Assembly (NCBI RefSeq): GCF_001428565.1
Contig: NZ_LMIA01000014.1
Location: 38,951 to 102,950, forward strand
Direction: 5' to 3'
From: Nocardioides sp. Root190
Lineage (GTDB): Bacteria > Actinomycetota > Actinomycetes > Propionibacteriales > Nocardioidaceae
Length of the DNA: 64,000 nt
This document shows, one piece after another, positions 17,082 through 25,249 of this stretch (position 1 is its first letter; each line of letters starts with the position of its first letter). A model generated the notes under the pieces. It did no database searches. It saw nothing but the letters and a program-made list of their open reading frames with translations, and was not told the DNA's origin. A program made the position numbers and the translations under genes.

Positions 17082-17893
17082 CCGAGCACGAGTTCCTCTC
17101 CGTCGCCGTCCCGGTGTTCGTCGGCCTTCTCGGGTTGGCGATCGGGTCGTTCCTCAACGTCGTCGCGCACCGCGTGCCGGCGGGGGAGTCGATCGTCCAC
17201 CCGTCGTCGGCGTGCCCGAAGTGCGGGCACGAGATCCGCAACCGGCACAACGTGCCGGTGCTGGGATGGCTGGTGCTGCGCGGCAGGTGCTTCGACTGCG
17301 GTGAGCCGATCAGCGGGCGCTACCCGTTGGTCGAGGCCGGGACGGGGATTCTCTTCGCGCTGGTCGCCGTACGGCTGATGAGCGACGGGCTGGGGCTGGA
17401 CGACCAGGGACTGCGACTGTTGCCGGCCTATCTCGCGTTCGCCGGGATCGGGATCGCGCTCGCGCTGATCGACCTGGACGTCCAGCGGCTGCCGGACGTG
17501 ATCGTGCTGCCGTCGTACCCGGTGCTCGCCGCTCTGCTGCTGATCGGGTGGGACGGCGACGCGTTGCTCCGGGCGCTGATCGGGGCAGCGATCCTGTTCG
17601 TGTTCTTCTTCGTCGTCTGGTTCCTCGCGCCCGGCGGGATGGGCTTCGGCGACGTCAAGCTGTCCGGGCTGGTGGGTGCGATGACGGCCTGCCTGTCGTG
17701 GGGCACGTTCCTCGTCGGCGCCTTCATGGGCTTCCTGCTCGGCGCCGTGGTCGGTGTCCTGCTGATGGCCAACGGGAAGGCCGGCCGCAAGACGGCAGTG
17801 CCCTTCGGGCCGTTCATGATCCTCGGCGCCTTCACGGCGATCCTCGGGGCGGGTGGGCTCGGGGACTACTACCTGGAGCTTCTCCGTTTTTGA
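17078..17893 (+). CDS. pilD: prepilin peptidase (PilD-like)
   Basis: A bifunctional aspartic peptidase/N-methylase, about 271 residues, in the membrane. The methylase-type N-terminal domain starts with GSFLNVVAHRVP and has the zinc cysteines C46, C49, C71 and C74. The two catalytic aspartates are in LIDLDVQRLPD (near 132) and GFGDVK (near 192). Seven or eight hydrophobic segments follow. The start is uncertain: CTG at 17078 overlaps the stop of the preceding gene, and GTG at 17114 would begin inside the first membrane helix. It closes the pilus locus and processes the four prepilins upstream. Confidence 0.9.
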   Translation: MTEHEFLSVAVPVFVGLLGLAIGSFLNVVAHRVPAGESIVHPSSACPKCGHEIRNRHNVPVLGWLVLRGRCFDCGEPISGRYPLVEAGTGILFALVAVRLMSDGLGLDDQGLRLLPAYLAFAGIGIALALIDLDVQRLPDVIVLPSYPVLAALLLIGWDGDALLRALIGAAILFVFFFVVWFLAPGGMGFGDVKLSGLVGAMTACLSWGTFLVGAFMGFLLGAVVGVLLMANGKAGRKTAVPFGPFMILGAFTAILGAGGLGDYYLELLRF

Positions 17894-17896
17894 GTG

Positions 17897-17925
17897 TTGC
17901 GCGGACATTCGAACATGTCTACGAT
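17897..17925 (+). promoter_or_regulatory. sigma-70-type promoter with partial LexA-like box
   Basis: TTGCGC at 17897-17902 and TACGAT at 17920-17925 are separated by 17 bp, an ideal spacing. The spacer and -10 overlap TCGAAC-ATGT-CTACGA (17909-17924), whose left half matches the actinobacterial SOS box (TCGAACnnnnGTTCGA) exactly and right half at 4 of 6 positions. DUF222/13E12 proteins belong to the LexA regulon in M. tuberculosis, which fits the gene downstream. Confidence 0.5.
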
Positions 17926-18087
17926 CGTGCCACGGCCGACGGCCGGGACGCACCGAGAGGTCCCGGGCACCCGAGGTCTCAGTTCGTCAGGACATGACAC
18001 GCACCGTCCGGGTGTGGAGTCGCTGCACCACCGGTGCCTCCTGGAGGGCGACAACCCTGTTGTCGTGCCTGCCCGAGGAGCCCCCGG

Positions 18088-19398
18088 ATGTCCGTCGCCA
18101 CCGCCACCCGCACCCACCCGATCCTGGGATGCGTGGACGAGGTACGCGCGGCACTCGCTGCGGTGGGCGAGGTCCAGCCGGTCTTCATGGACACCGCAGA
18201 CAAGCAGACCGCCCTGGTTGAGCTCGCCCAGGCCGAGGCCCAGCTCACCGAGCTACGGCTCCGGGTCCTCGCAGCAGCAGACGACATCGGCCAGGAGTCC
18301 GGTGCCCGCGACCGGTCCGCGTGGGTGTCCCACGCCACCCGGACCGACCCCGCCACCGCCCGCGCCGACACCACCCTCGCTCAGCACCTCGACCACCGAC
18401 CCCAGCTGGCCGCAGCGATGCGTCGAGGACACCTCACCGCTGCACAGGCCCGGGTCATCGCGAACGCCCTGGACGACCTGCCCACCCACCTGCCCGCCCA
18501 GGTCGCCCTCGATGCCGAGGCCACCCTGGTCACGTTCGCCGCCGACTTCCGCCCCCTCGAGCTGCGACGCCTGGCCCGACGACTGCTGGACGTCGTCGCC
18601 CCCGAGATCGCCGAAGCCGAAGAGGCCCGACGACTCGAGGAAGAAGAACGCCGCGCGTACGCAACAGCGTCCCTGAAGTTCCACGACCAACCCGACGGAC
18701 TCACCCGGATCCGGGGACTCCTGCCCACCACCGTCACCGAACGACTCAAGCGCTACCTGCAGGCCCACACCTCACCACGCAAGCAGGGCCACTCGGGCCA
18801 GGACAACGGCACCACTGGCGAGAAGAGGGTGCCGCAGCACCGCGCCTACGCCCGCGCCCTGGCCGCACTCCTCGAACACCTCGACCCCGACCAGCTCCCC
18901 GAACACGGCGGGGAACCCACCACCGTCATCGTCACCATGACCCTCGACCAGCTCCGCACCGACCTCGCGACCGCCGACATGATCACCGGCGAGGACGCCC
19001 ACACCATCAGCGCCAGCCACGCCCGACGACTCGCCTGCACCGCCCAGATCATCCCCGCCGTCCTCGGCACCGACAGCCAACCCCTCGACATCGGCCGCAC
19101 CGCCCGCCTCCACCGCCCCCACCAACGACGAGCAATCCGGCTACGCGACCGCCGATGTCGCGGCGAGGGCTGCACCATCCCCGCCGCCTGGTGCGAGATC
19201 CACCACAAGGTCCCCTGGAGCCAAGGCGGGCCAACAAGCGTCGAGGACGGCGTCTGCTTCTGCTCCCATCACCACCACCTCATCCACGACACCACCTACG
19301 ACCACACCTGGCTCCCCAACGGCGACGTCCGCTTCCACCGACGACAACGTCGCTCGGTGGAGGTCCGAGCGCTGCACCTCGAGCTCATCGGCTTCTGA
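18088..19398 (+). CDS. DUF222 / HNH endonuclease-domain protein (13E12 family)
   Basis: A 436-residue protein with the DUF222 helical domain (about residues 30-300) followed by a C-terminal HNH nuclease motif. The motif is built from CTIPAAWCEIHHKVPWSQGG and CFCSHHHHLIH near residues 365-410, with metal-binding cysteines and histidines. Proteins of this family occur in many copies in actinobacteria and in the REP13E12 elements of mycobacteria. Their function is unproven. ATG 18088 has GAGGAG just upstream. Codon use is richer in CAC/ACC runs than its neighbours, which is typical of the family. Its stop sits in a hairpin shared with the convergent kinase gene. Confidence 0.88.
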   Translation: MSVATATRTHPILGCVDEVRAALAAVGEVQPVFMDTADKQTALVELAQAEAQLTELRLRVLAAADDIGQESGARDRSAWVSHATRTDPATARADTTLAQHLDHRPQLAAAMRRGHLTAAQARVIANALDDLPTHLPAQVALDAEATLVTFAADFRPLELRRLARRLLDVVAPEIAEAEEARRLEEEERRAYATASLKFHDQPDGLTRIRGLLPTTVTERLKRYLQAHTSPRKQGHSGQDNGTTGEKRVPQHRAYARALAALLEHLDPDQLPEHGGEPTTVIVTMTLDQLRTDLATADMITGEDAHTISASHARRLACTAQIIPAVLGTDSQPLDIGRTARLHRPHQRRAIRLRDRRCRGEGCTIPAAWCEIHHKVPWSQGGPTSVEDGVCFCSHHHHLIHDTTYDHTWLPNGDVRFHRRQRRSVEVRALHLELIGF

Positions 19399-19412
19399 GC
19401 GACGGAGCTCAG
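19395..19412. terminator. compact hairpin holding both convergent stop codons
   Basis: CTGAGC-GACGGA-GCTCAG is a 6-bp stem. Its left arm contains the TGA of the HNH gene and its right arm the TGA (complement) of the kinase gene. It may end transcription on both strands; short stem, so weak on its own. Confidence 0.4.
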
Positions 19413-20809
19413 GCGACCGAGCGGACCTGCTCGACTGCAGCGCTGATCCGCGCCACGGCGTCGGCTGACGCCTCGCCCTTCTCGACGCCGTCACCGAGCT
19501 TCTTCTCGAGGTCGTCGAGCGCCTTGTCGATGCCCTTGCCGGGCTTGTCCTCCTCGACCGCCTTGTCCAGGTCCTCCAGCCTCTTGGTGAGGTCCTCGGC
19601 GAGCTTGCCGTCCAGGTCGCCGGAGGCCACGGAGTCGTCGATGGCGGAACGGAGCTCGGCGATCGCCGTCGTGAGGTCGTCCTGTCCTTCCGGCTCGGCG
19701 TCGTCCGAGGGGGTCGACGCAGGGGGAGTCGCCGCCGGAGGAGAGTTCGTCGGTGTCTCGCTCGCCTCGGTCGTCGGCGACTGCGGGGCGCTCGTCGAGT
19801 CGGAGGCAGCGTCGACCGGGTCGTCGCCGTCGTCACCCTGCAGGAGGACGACCACGAGCAGGACGAGAGCCAGGAGCACCGCGGCCGCGACGGCGATGGC
19901 CGCGAGGGGCACCCGGGAGCGCGGGGGAGCAGAAGGCGGGGGATCGGGTCGCGGGGCAGCGGGCGGTGGGACGACCGGCATCACCCTGGTGCCCGCGGTG
20001 ACTGCTCGGTTCGCGAGGAGCGCGGCGACGCCGAGCTGCCGTCGGGCGGGGTCCTTGGCCAGCAGGTCGTCGACCAGGTCGTCCAGCCAGACGGGTACGT
20101 CGGGCCGGCGGTCCCGCACGCGCGGGGGCGCCTCGTCGATGTGCTGGCGCAGGACGGCGAGCGGGTGCTCCCCGGCAAACGGAGGCTCGCCGGTCAGCAG
20201 CGTCATCAGCGTGCACCCGAGCGCGTAGTGGTCGCTGGCCGGTGTGGCCGGCCCGCCGCTTGCCTGCTCCGGTGAGAGGTAGCCGGCACTGCCGACGACC
20301 GTGCCGCTCGCCGTCACCTGGGTGCCGGTCGACTCGGCCAGGCGGGCGATCCCGAAGTCGACCACCTTCACCTGGCCGTGCTGGTCCAGGACCAGGTTGC
20401 CGGGCTTGATGTCGCGGTGGACGAGGCCGGCGCGGTGCACCGCCTCGAGCCCGGAAGCGGCCTGTGCGACGAGCTCGACCACCCGCTCGTGGTCGAGCAG
20501 GCCCTCGCTGCGCAGGAGTGCAGCCAGCGTGGGTCCGGGCAGCAGCTCCATGACCAAGTAGGCGTGGGAGTCCTCGACGTCGGCGTCGTGGACGCCGACC
20601 ACGTGGGGATGGCTCAGGGCTGCGGCCGCGCGGGTCTCCTGCCGGAACCTGCGGACGACGGTGTCGTCCGCGGCCGGGACGTCCACGACCTTGACGGCGA
20701 CGGCCCGCCCCAGGACCCGGTCCCGGGCCTGCCACACCTCGCCGCTGCCGCCGCGACCGATCGCTCGCTCCAGCTCGTAGCGCCCTCCGAGGACGTCGTG
20801 AGGGCTCAT
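19409..20809 (-). CDS. membrane Ser/Thr protein kinase (PknB type)
   Basis: A 466-residue Hanks-type kinase. The kinase domain covers residues 10-270: glycine loop GRGGSGEVW, ATP lysine K40 in VAVKVV, catalytic HRDIKPGN (D133), DFG at 151-153 and the SPEQASG segment. A proline-rich linker leads to one membrane helix at about 301-324. The extracellular part is a Ser/Thr/Pro-rich stretch and then a charged helical segment (about 376-466), not PASTA repeats. It probably senses a surface signal and phosphorylates cytoplasmic targets. The neighbours on the same strand are three small proteins of unknown role. Confidence 0.93.
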   Translation of the reverse strand: MSPHDVLGGRYELERAIGRGGSGEVWQARDRVLGRAVAVKVVDVPAADDTVVRRFRQETRAAAALSHPHVVGVHDADVEDSHAYLVMELLPGPTLAALLRSEGLLDHERVVELVAQAASGLEAVHRAGLVHRDIKPGNLVLDQHGQVKVVDFGIARLAESTGTQVTASGTVVGSAGYLSPEQASGGPATPASDHYALGCTLMTLLTGEPPFAGEHPLAVLRQHIDEAPPRVRDRRPDVPVWLDDLVDDLLAKDPARRQLGVAALLANRAVTAGTRVMPVVPPPAAPRPDPPPSAPPRSRVPLAAIAVAAAVLLALVLLVVVLLQGDDGDDPVDAASDSTSAPQSPTTEASETPTNSPPAATPPASTPSDDAEPEGQDDLTTAIAELRSAIDDSVASGDLDGKLAEDLTKRLEDLDKAVEEDKPGKGIDKALDDLEKKLGDGVEKGEASADAVARISAAVEQVRSVA

Positions 20810-20837
20810 GGCACCATCCTGCCCGTGAAGGCAGTGG

Positions 20838-20969
20838 TCACAGCGCCAAGGTCACGACCACGGCCAGCACGATCATGATGCCGAGAACCAACCAGAGGCC
20901 TTCGGCCTCTGCGGCGAGATCGAGGCGCGGACGTCGTCGAGCGTGACGTCCGGTGGGCAGGGTGCTCAT
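20838..20969 (-). CDS. small single-pass membrane protein (43 aa)
   Basis: A short frame encoding 43 residues: a basic N-terminus (TGRHARRRPRLDL), then one hydrophobic helix (LWLVLGIMIVLAVVVTLAL) ending at the stop. The clear N-in topology supports a real gene. It lies between the kinase and a DUF6458 protein, all on one strand. Function is unknown; it could be a small regulator of a membrane complex. Confidence 0.5.
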   Translation of the reverse strand: MSTLPTGRHARRRPRLDLAAEAEGLWLVLGIMIVLAVVVTLAL

Positions 20970-20977
20970 GTCGAGGC

Positions 20978-21184
20978 TCAACGAATGGGGCTGTCGTCAC
21001 GCACCACGCGGTCGCGGCGCCACGGCGGGGCGATGACGAGGGACAGCACGATCGCGAGCACGCCGGCCACGATCAGGATCATGCCCAGCCTGTCGTCGTT
21101 GATGAACTCGAGGTCGACGGTGATGACGTCCAGGGCCAGGATGAGGCCGAGGACGAGGAGCACGATGCCAAGTCCGATGTACAT
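20978..21184 (-). CDS. DUF6458-type small membrane protein
   Basis: A 68-residue protein with two hydrophobic segments. The first is at residues 2-20 (YIGLGIVLLVLGLILAL), followed by a VDLEFINDDRLG loop, and the second at about 34-52. The C-terminus is basic. The order of helix, acidic turn, GMILIVAGV and basic tail matches the DUF6458 family, common in actinobacteria and without known function. ATG 21184 begins the conserved part; the longer upstream frame is not supported. Confidence 0.7.
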   Translation of the reverse strand: MYIGLGIVLLVLGLILALDVITVDLEFINDDRLGMILIVAGVLAIVLSLVIAPPWRRDRVVRDDSPIR

Positions 21185-21323
21185 GGGCTGTTGGTGCCCG
21201 CAAAAGCGCTGGGCATACCGATCCGGTGCCCCTCGGAAACGATGGTCGCCGAGGCAGACCGACGCCGCGACGGTGCCACGCCGCCCCACTCGACGCGTGG
21301 TGCGCCGCCGCGACTGCTCGGGG

Positions 21324-21533
21324 TCAGCGGCTGCCGAAGCAGACCAGGCAGGAGGCCGGGTCGTGCTGGATGTTGCTGTCGTGCAGGCGGTCGGCTCGGG
21401 TCAGCAGGTCGTCGAGGGCGCGCTCCGATGCAGCGATCTCGAGGACGGCTGCCTCCAGCTCCGGCGTCAGACGCGGGCCGGCCTGACGCTCCCTGGGAGA
21501 CTCCTCGACCGTGGTGTAGGCAAGTGCGCTCAT
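21324..21533 (-). CDS. hypothetical small soluble protein
   Basis: A 69-residue protein, MSALAYTTVEESP at its start, mostly helical, with DPASCLVCFGSR at the C-terminus. The CxxC pair could bind a metal. The ATG at 21533 follows GGAGGACCCC, a good ribosome-binding site, which supports translation. I do not recognise a family. From 21534 to 21685 I see no further gene. Confidence 0.5.
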   Translation of the reverse strand: MSALAYTTVEESPRERQAGPRLTPELEAAVLEIAASERALDDLLTRADRLHDSNIQHDPASCLVCFGSR

Positions 21534-21685
21534 GGGGTCCTCCACTCATGTCCGAGATGACGATGTGCTTCGAGCATCGGGGGTCGCAGTGGGCGGGAGC
21601 AATGGCCGTGGGGCAGGTCTGGGCGTTGGATTCCCGGGGGTGGTTCTTTGTGACCACGACCTCGGGACGAGGGTCTCTGGTGCGG

Positions 21686-23158
21686 CTACTGGAGGGCAGC
21701 GGTCAGCCGCATGACGTTGTCGACGTACTTCGTGCGCGCCGGGCGCTTCTCCCACTCGGGGAGGGTGAGCTCCCGTGAGATCGAGCGGTAGCCGTCCTCG
21801 ACCTCGCGCAACCGGGTGACCAGGTGCGGGTCCGGGAGCATCAAGGAGATCTCGTAGTTCAGGCCGAAGGAACGCATGTCCATGTTGCTCGAACCGATGA
21901 CGGCGACGTCGTCGTCGATGGTGAAGTGCTTGGCGTGCAGGACGTACGGCGCGGGGTACTGGAAGATGCGCACGCCGGCCTCCAGCAGGGCGCGGTAGTA
22001 GGACGCCTGCGCGTGCCCGACCATGAACTGGTCGGACACCTCGCTCACGAACAGCTCGACGTCGAGGCCACGCTCGGCGGCCGTCGTGACGGCGTACAAC
22101 AGCGACTCGTCGGGCACGAAGTACGGCGAGGTCAGCGAGATCCGCCTGGTGGCGGCGTAGATCAGCGTGGTGAACATCCGCAGGTTGTTCTCCGCGACGA
22201 CGCCCGGCCCGCTCGGCACGACCTGGCACGGCACGTCCAGGAGCTCGTCGGGACGGATGTCGGGTTCGCCGAAGACGGGCACCAGCTCGACGACCTCGCC
22301 GGTCTCGACGTACCAGTCGGAGGCGAAGACCGCGTTGAGCCCGCCGACGACCGGGCCCTCCAGACGCACCATCAGCTCGACCCACTCCCGCCCGAGCCGG
22401 TGGTTCTTCGGCTTGTTGTAGCCGGGCTCGGTGAGGTTGAGCGAGCCGGTGAAGCCGACGCTGCCGTCCACGACGAGGATCTTGCGGTGGTTGCGCAGGT
22501 CGGGGCGGCGGAACCGGCCCTTGAGCGGCTTGATGGGCAGCATCGGGTGCCACTCGATGTCGGTGTCGCGCAGCTTCCTGAGCATCGCGCGGTAGCTCGG
22601 CAGGCCGCGGGAGCCCAGGTGGTCGAACAGGAGGCGTACGTCGACGCCCCGCTTCGTCGCGCGCACCAGCGCCTGGAAGAGCGGGTCGGTGACCTCGTCC
22701 CAGGCGGTGATGTAGAACTCGACGTGCACGTGGCTGCGTGCCCGCTCGACCTCGCGGGCCATCTCCTCGATGACGCCGGCGTAGTCGGGCCACAGCTGAA
22801 CCTCGTTGCCTCCGGTCAGGGGAAGTGCGCCGAGGTGCTGGTTGAGGCCCGCGACGCGGGCGATGTGGGGCGGCAGTCGCGAGGTGTCGAAGGACAACGG
22901 CAGCTTGTCGGCGCGTTCCCGGATCGCTGCGGAGGCGCTGCGCTGGCGGGCGATGCGCCGGTTGCCCAGTCGGGTGCGGCCGAAGAGCAGGAAGATCGAG
23001 AAGCCGACGATCGGCTCGACCATGATGAGCAGCAGCCAGGCCATGCCCGTCGACGGCTTCCGGTTGCCCGGGATGATCCCGAGCGCGATCAGGCGCAGCA
23101 CCATGTCGAGCCCGAAGATGATCCAACCGAGGGTGGACGTCGGAACGGGCCAGTTCAT
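21686..23158 (-). CDS. cls: cardiolipin synthase (phospholipase D superfamily)
   Basis: A 490-residue membrane enzyme that condenses phosphatidylglycerol (or CDP-DAG) into cardiolipin. Two N-terminal membrane helices (residues 10-30 and 38-58) are followed by two PLD domains with HKD motifs: H224-K226-D231 in NHRKILVVD with downstream GFTGSLN, and H408-K410-D415 in LHAKHFTIDDD with GSSNMD. The length and layout match bacterial ClsA (about 480-500). It is transcribed after the MerR-DICT gene on the same strand, 109 bp away across a tandem repeat, so it probably has its own promoter. Confidence 0.93.
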   Translation of the reverse strand: MNWPVPTSTLGWIIFGLDMVLRLIALGIIPGNRKPSTGMAWLLLIMVEPIVGFSIFLLFGRTRLGNRRIARQRSASAAIRERADKLPLSFDTSRLPPHIARVAGLNQHLGALPLTGGNEVQLWPDYAGVIEEMAREVERARSHVHVEFYITAWDEVTDPLFQALVRATKRGVDVRLLFDHLGSRGLPSYRAMLRKLRDTDIEWHPMLPIKPLKGRFRRPDLRNHRKILVVDGSVGFTGSLNLTEPGYNKPKNHRLGREWVELMVRLEGPVVGGLNAVFASDWYVETGEVVELVPVFGEPDIRPDELLDVPCQVVPSGPGVVAENNLRMFTTLIYAATRRISLTSPYFVPDESLLYAVTTAAERGLDVELFVSEVSDQFMVGHAQASYYRALLEAGVRIFQYPAPYVLHAKHFTIDDDVAVIGSSNMDMRSFGLNYEISLMLPDPHLVTRLREVEDGYRSISRELTLPEWEKRPARTKYVDNVMRLTAALQ

Positions 23159-23216
23159 GGGTGAACACTAGGGGCGGGGACTGCCGGCGCCGCGGAGCCT
23201 CCGCCCGCGTCCGATG

Positions 23217-23300
23217 CTCAGGTGGGCTCAGGTGGGCTCAGGTGGGCTCAGGTGGGCTCAGGTGGGCTCAGGTGGGCTCAGGTGGGCTCAGGTGGGCTGA
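23217..23300. repeat. 10-bp tandem repeat GGTGGGCTCA at the 3' end of the MerR gene
   Basis: Seven perfect copies of GGTGGGCTCA (23221-23290) plus an eighth ending CTGA and a partial CTCA at the left edge. The MerR gene reads into the array and stops at the TGA in 23268-23270. Every unit contains a TGA on the minus strand, but only one copy in three is in frame, so changes in copy number could alter the last residues. The period is close to one helical turn. Confidence 0.9.
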
Positions 23301-24179
23301 GTGGGCCATCCGGTCGACGTACGCGACGACGCGGCTGTAGAGCGCGGTGCCGTCGGGCGAGCCCGCCGACCGTGGGGCGGGCGCCTCGGCGAGGTCCTGG
23401 ATCAGGGCGCCGGCGGACACGACGCCGGCTGCTCCGGCCACGCCGGCAGCGACGCGGGCGGCGTCGCGCACGACGACCGGGTCGAGGGTCCACGCGGCCT
23501 CGAAGACGCGATCGAGATCGGGGACCCGGTGCTGGCCGGGGAGCTCCCAGGCGGTCAGGCACGCGGTGCTGTCGACGGCGTCGCAGACCACCGCCCACTC
23601 GCGTCGCATCGGGGCGTCCTCCGCGAGGGTGGCGCGCAGCGGGCCGCGGTCGTCCGTGGAGTCGCCCCAGTCGGCGGCGAGGACGATCGTGCTGCGGGCG
23701 ACGCGGTCCAGCTCGCGCCAGCGGGCTGCGGCGGGACGGTAGAACTCGGCGCGCTGGAAGGCGCCGAAGAGCACGGGGCGCTCGGCGAGCGCGCAGCACT
23801 CGTCCTCGATCGCCCACGAGAGGGCGAGCAGGGTCGACTTGCGCAGGCGGTGCGAGGGCAGCGAGGGGTGGCGTCGCCGCAGCTCGGCGTACACCGACGG
23901 GCTGGCGGGGGCGCCGGTCGCGGAGACCTCGGCGATGGCGGCCTCGAGGCGGATCCCCGCGTCGCGGCGGCGGATCACCTGGCGCACCAGCCCGATGTCG
24001 GCCGTGGTGTAGCGGCGGTGGCCGCTCGTGAGTCGCTGGGGGACCGGGAACCCGTGGCGGGTCTCCCACATGCGCAGCACCGCGGGACTCACGCCGGCCT
24101 CCCGGGCCAGGTCCCCGATGCTCAGGCCGGCGGGGTCGTCCTGCGCTGGGGTGTCGGGGTGGTCCATGTCTGCCATCAT
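23268..24179 (-). CDS. MerR-family regulator with DICT sensory domain
   Basis: A 303-residue regulator. The MerR helix-turn-helix covers residues 18-87 (LSIGDLAREAGVSPAVLRMW, ETRHGFPVPQRLTSGHRRY). The C-terminal half (about 120-290) resembles the DICT domain, found with GGDEF, HD-GYP and two-component proteins and thought to sense light or a related cue. LLALSWAIEDECCALAERP is its conserved beginning. It diverges from a region-2-only sigma gene, with a TAAACA/TGTTTA dyad between. A photolyase gene lies nearby. Photosensing is inference; no B12 domain is present. It may start at ATG 24179 or at 24176 or 24167. Confidence 0.83.
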   Translation of the reverse strand: MMADMDHPDTPAQDDPAGLSIGDLAREAGVSPAVLRMWETRHGFPVPQRLTSGHRRYTTADIGLVRQVIRRRDAGIRLEAAIAEVSATGAPASPSVYAELRRRHPSLPSHRLRKSTLLALSWAIEDECCALAERPVLFGAFQRAEFYRPAAARWRELDRVARSTIVLAADWGDSTDDRGPLRATLAEDAPMRREWAVVCDAVDSTACLTAWELPGQHRVPDLDRVFEAAWTLDPVVVRDAARVAAGVAGAAGVVSAGALIQDLAEAPAPRSAGSPDGTALYSRVVAYVDRMAHSAHLSPPEPT

Positions 24180-24184
24180 AAATC

Positions 24185-24212
24185 TAAACAGTCAGTTCAC
24201 GTAGTGTGTTTA
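24185..24212. promoter_or_regulatory. TAAACA-N16-TGTTTA dyad between MerR and sigma genes
   Basis: A perfect 6-bp inverted repeat with a 16-bp spacer in an AT-rich patch, unusual in this GC-rich window, between the divergent MerR-DICT and sigma-2 genes. It is a candidate MerR operator covering both promoters. Confidence 0.5.
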
Positions 24213-24257
24213 ACTATTGTCCGATCAGTCGATCCGACATCGCAGGAGCCGAGACCG

Positions 24258-24533
24258 ATGAGCACGACAGCCGATCCGGAGACGCTGCTGGGCCGCGCTG
24301 CCCGGGGCGACCGGGACGCGTTCGCCTCGTTCTACGACCAGACCTCGCACCACGTCTACCGGTTCGCGCTCCTGACAGCCGGGGCGCCGGAGCCTGCCGA
24401 ACAGGTGTGCCGCACGACGTACCTCCGTGCGTGGCATCGCGCCGGACAGTACGACGCGCGCTCGGCCTCGCCGATCGCCTGGCTCATCTCGCTGGCCCGC
24501 GACGCCGGCCCGGAGCACACCACCGCGGCCTGA
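24258..24533 (+). CDS. sigma-70 region 2-only protein
   Basis: A 91-residue protein that matches region 2 of ECF sigma factors (DRDAFASFYDQTSHHVYRFAL, TTYLRAWHRAGQYD, AWLISLARD) and then ends. Region 4, needed for -35 recognition, is missing. It is not an obvious frameshift remnant, because the convergent hydrolase gene starts its coding 22 bp later and no region 4 follows in any frame. It may modulate RNA polymerase or be the degenerate half of an ECF factor. Divergent from the MerR-DICT regulator. The start is ATG 24258. Confidence 0.72.
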   Translation: MSTTADPETLLGRAARGDRDAFASFYDQTSHHVYRFALLTAGAPEPAEQVCRTTYLRAWHRAGQYDARSASPIAWLISLARDAGPEHTTAA

Positions 24534-24555
24534 GCCGGTCCCGTGGGCCGGTGGC

Positions 24556-25209
24556 TCACACGCCGACGAGGATCTCCCGGACACTCGCCACGGCGACGGC
24601 GTTCCACAGCGGGACGCGCCGCAGGAGGTAGTGCCCCACCCGGCCCATGTCGGTGAAGTCGGCATCCGCGATGGCGCTCGCGCGCTCCACGTAGGCGCGG
24701 GTCGCGCGGGCGGAGGTGATCTTGTCCGAACGGCCGTGGGCGGCGCGCAGGAACTTGCCGGCGAGGGGGTCGATCGGCTCGTCCTTCGGCAGCCACGGTG
24801 CGAGGGCGACCACGCCGCGGACCGCCGGGTCGTCGGCGACGGCGACACCGGTGCGCGCTCCCATCGAGTGACCGACGATGACCACCGGCAGGTCGTGGCG
24901 GGAGCGGAGTTCCTCGAGTGCCCAGCGGGCGTCCGGCACGGGCGAGGGCAGGCCGCCCGGCCCGGCGTTCCAGCCCTTCAGCTTGTAGCGCAGGAGGACC
25001 ACGCCGATCCCGTCGGCGACCAGGATCGGCGAGATCTGCCGGGCCAGGCCGCGGCCTCGACGCCAGGACAGGCTGCGGCCGCCCACTGGCTCCTCGTTGG
25101 TCTCGGCGCCCCCGTGGAGCACGAGCGCGATCGCACGGGGTCGGGCAGGCAGGTACGCGTCCGTGAACGCAGGCACGGTGCCGGGCAGGGGTGTCGTCAC
25201 GTCAACCAT
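24556..25209 (-). CDS. alpha/beta hydrolase
   Basis: A 217-residue hydrolase of the small dienelactone-hydrolase/esterase fold. The nucleophile elbow is GHSMGA near residue 114, the oxyanion region is LVLHGGAE near residue 31, and a candidate Asp and His lie in the C-terminal half (for example MGRVGHYLL). Substrate unknown. ATG 25209 follows GGAAGAG; the GTG one codon earlier is less likely. Lies 40 bp downstream of the photolyase gene and is probably cotranscribed with it. Confidence 0.8.
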   Translation of the reverse strand: MVDVTTPLPGTVPAFTDAYLPARPRAIALVLHGGAETNEEPVGGRSLSWRRGRGLARQISPILVADGIGVVLLRYKLKGWNAGPGGLPSPVPDARWALEELRSRHDLPVVIVGHSMGARTGVAVADDPAVRGVVALAPWLPKDEPIDPLAGKFLRAAHGRSDKITSARATRAYVERASAIADADFTDMGRVGHYLLRRVPLWNAVAVASVREILVGV

Positions 25210-25249
25210 CACTCTTCCTTCGTCAGCGACCGGCCGGGCGGATTGGTCC

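Noticed and set aside
21549-21778. Plus-strand small ORF overlapping the cls gene end
   Set aside because: No recognisable family or ribosome-binding site; overlaps a well-supported gene.
24534-24558. Stop-codon hairpin between the sigma-2 and hydrolase genes
   Set aside because: TGAGCC and GGCTCA pair but the inner bases are bulged; too weak to call a terminator.
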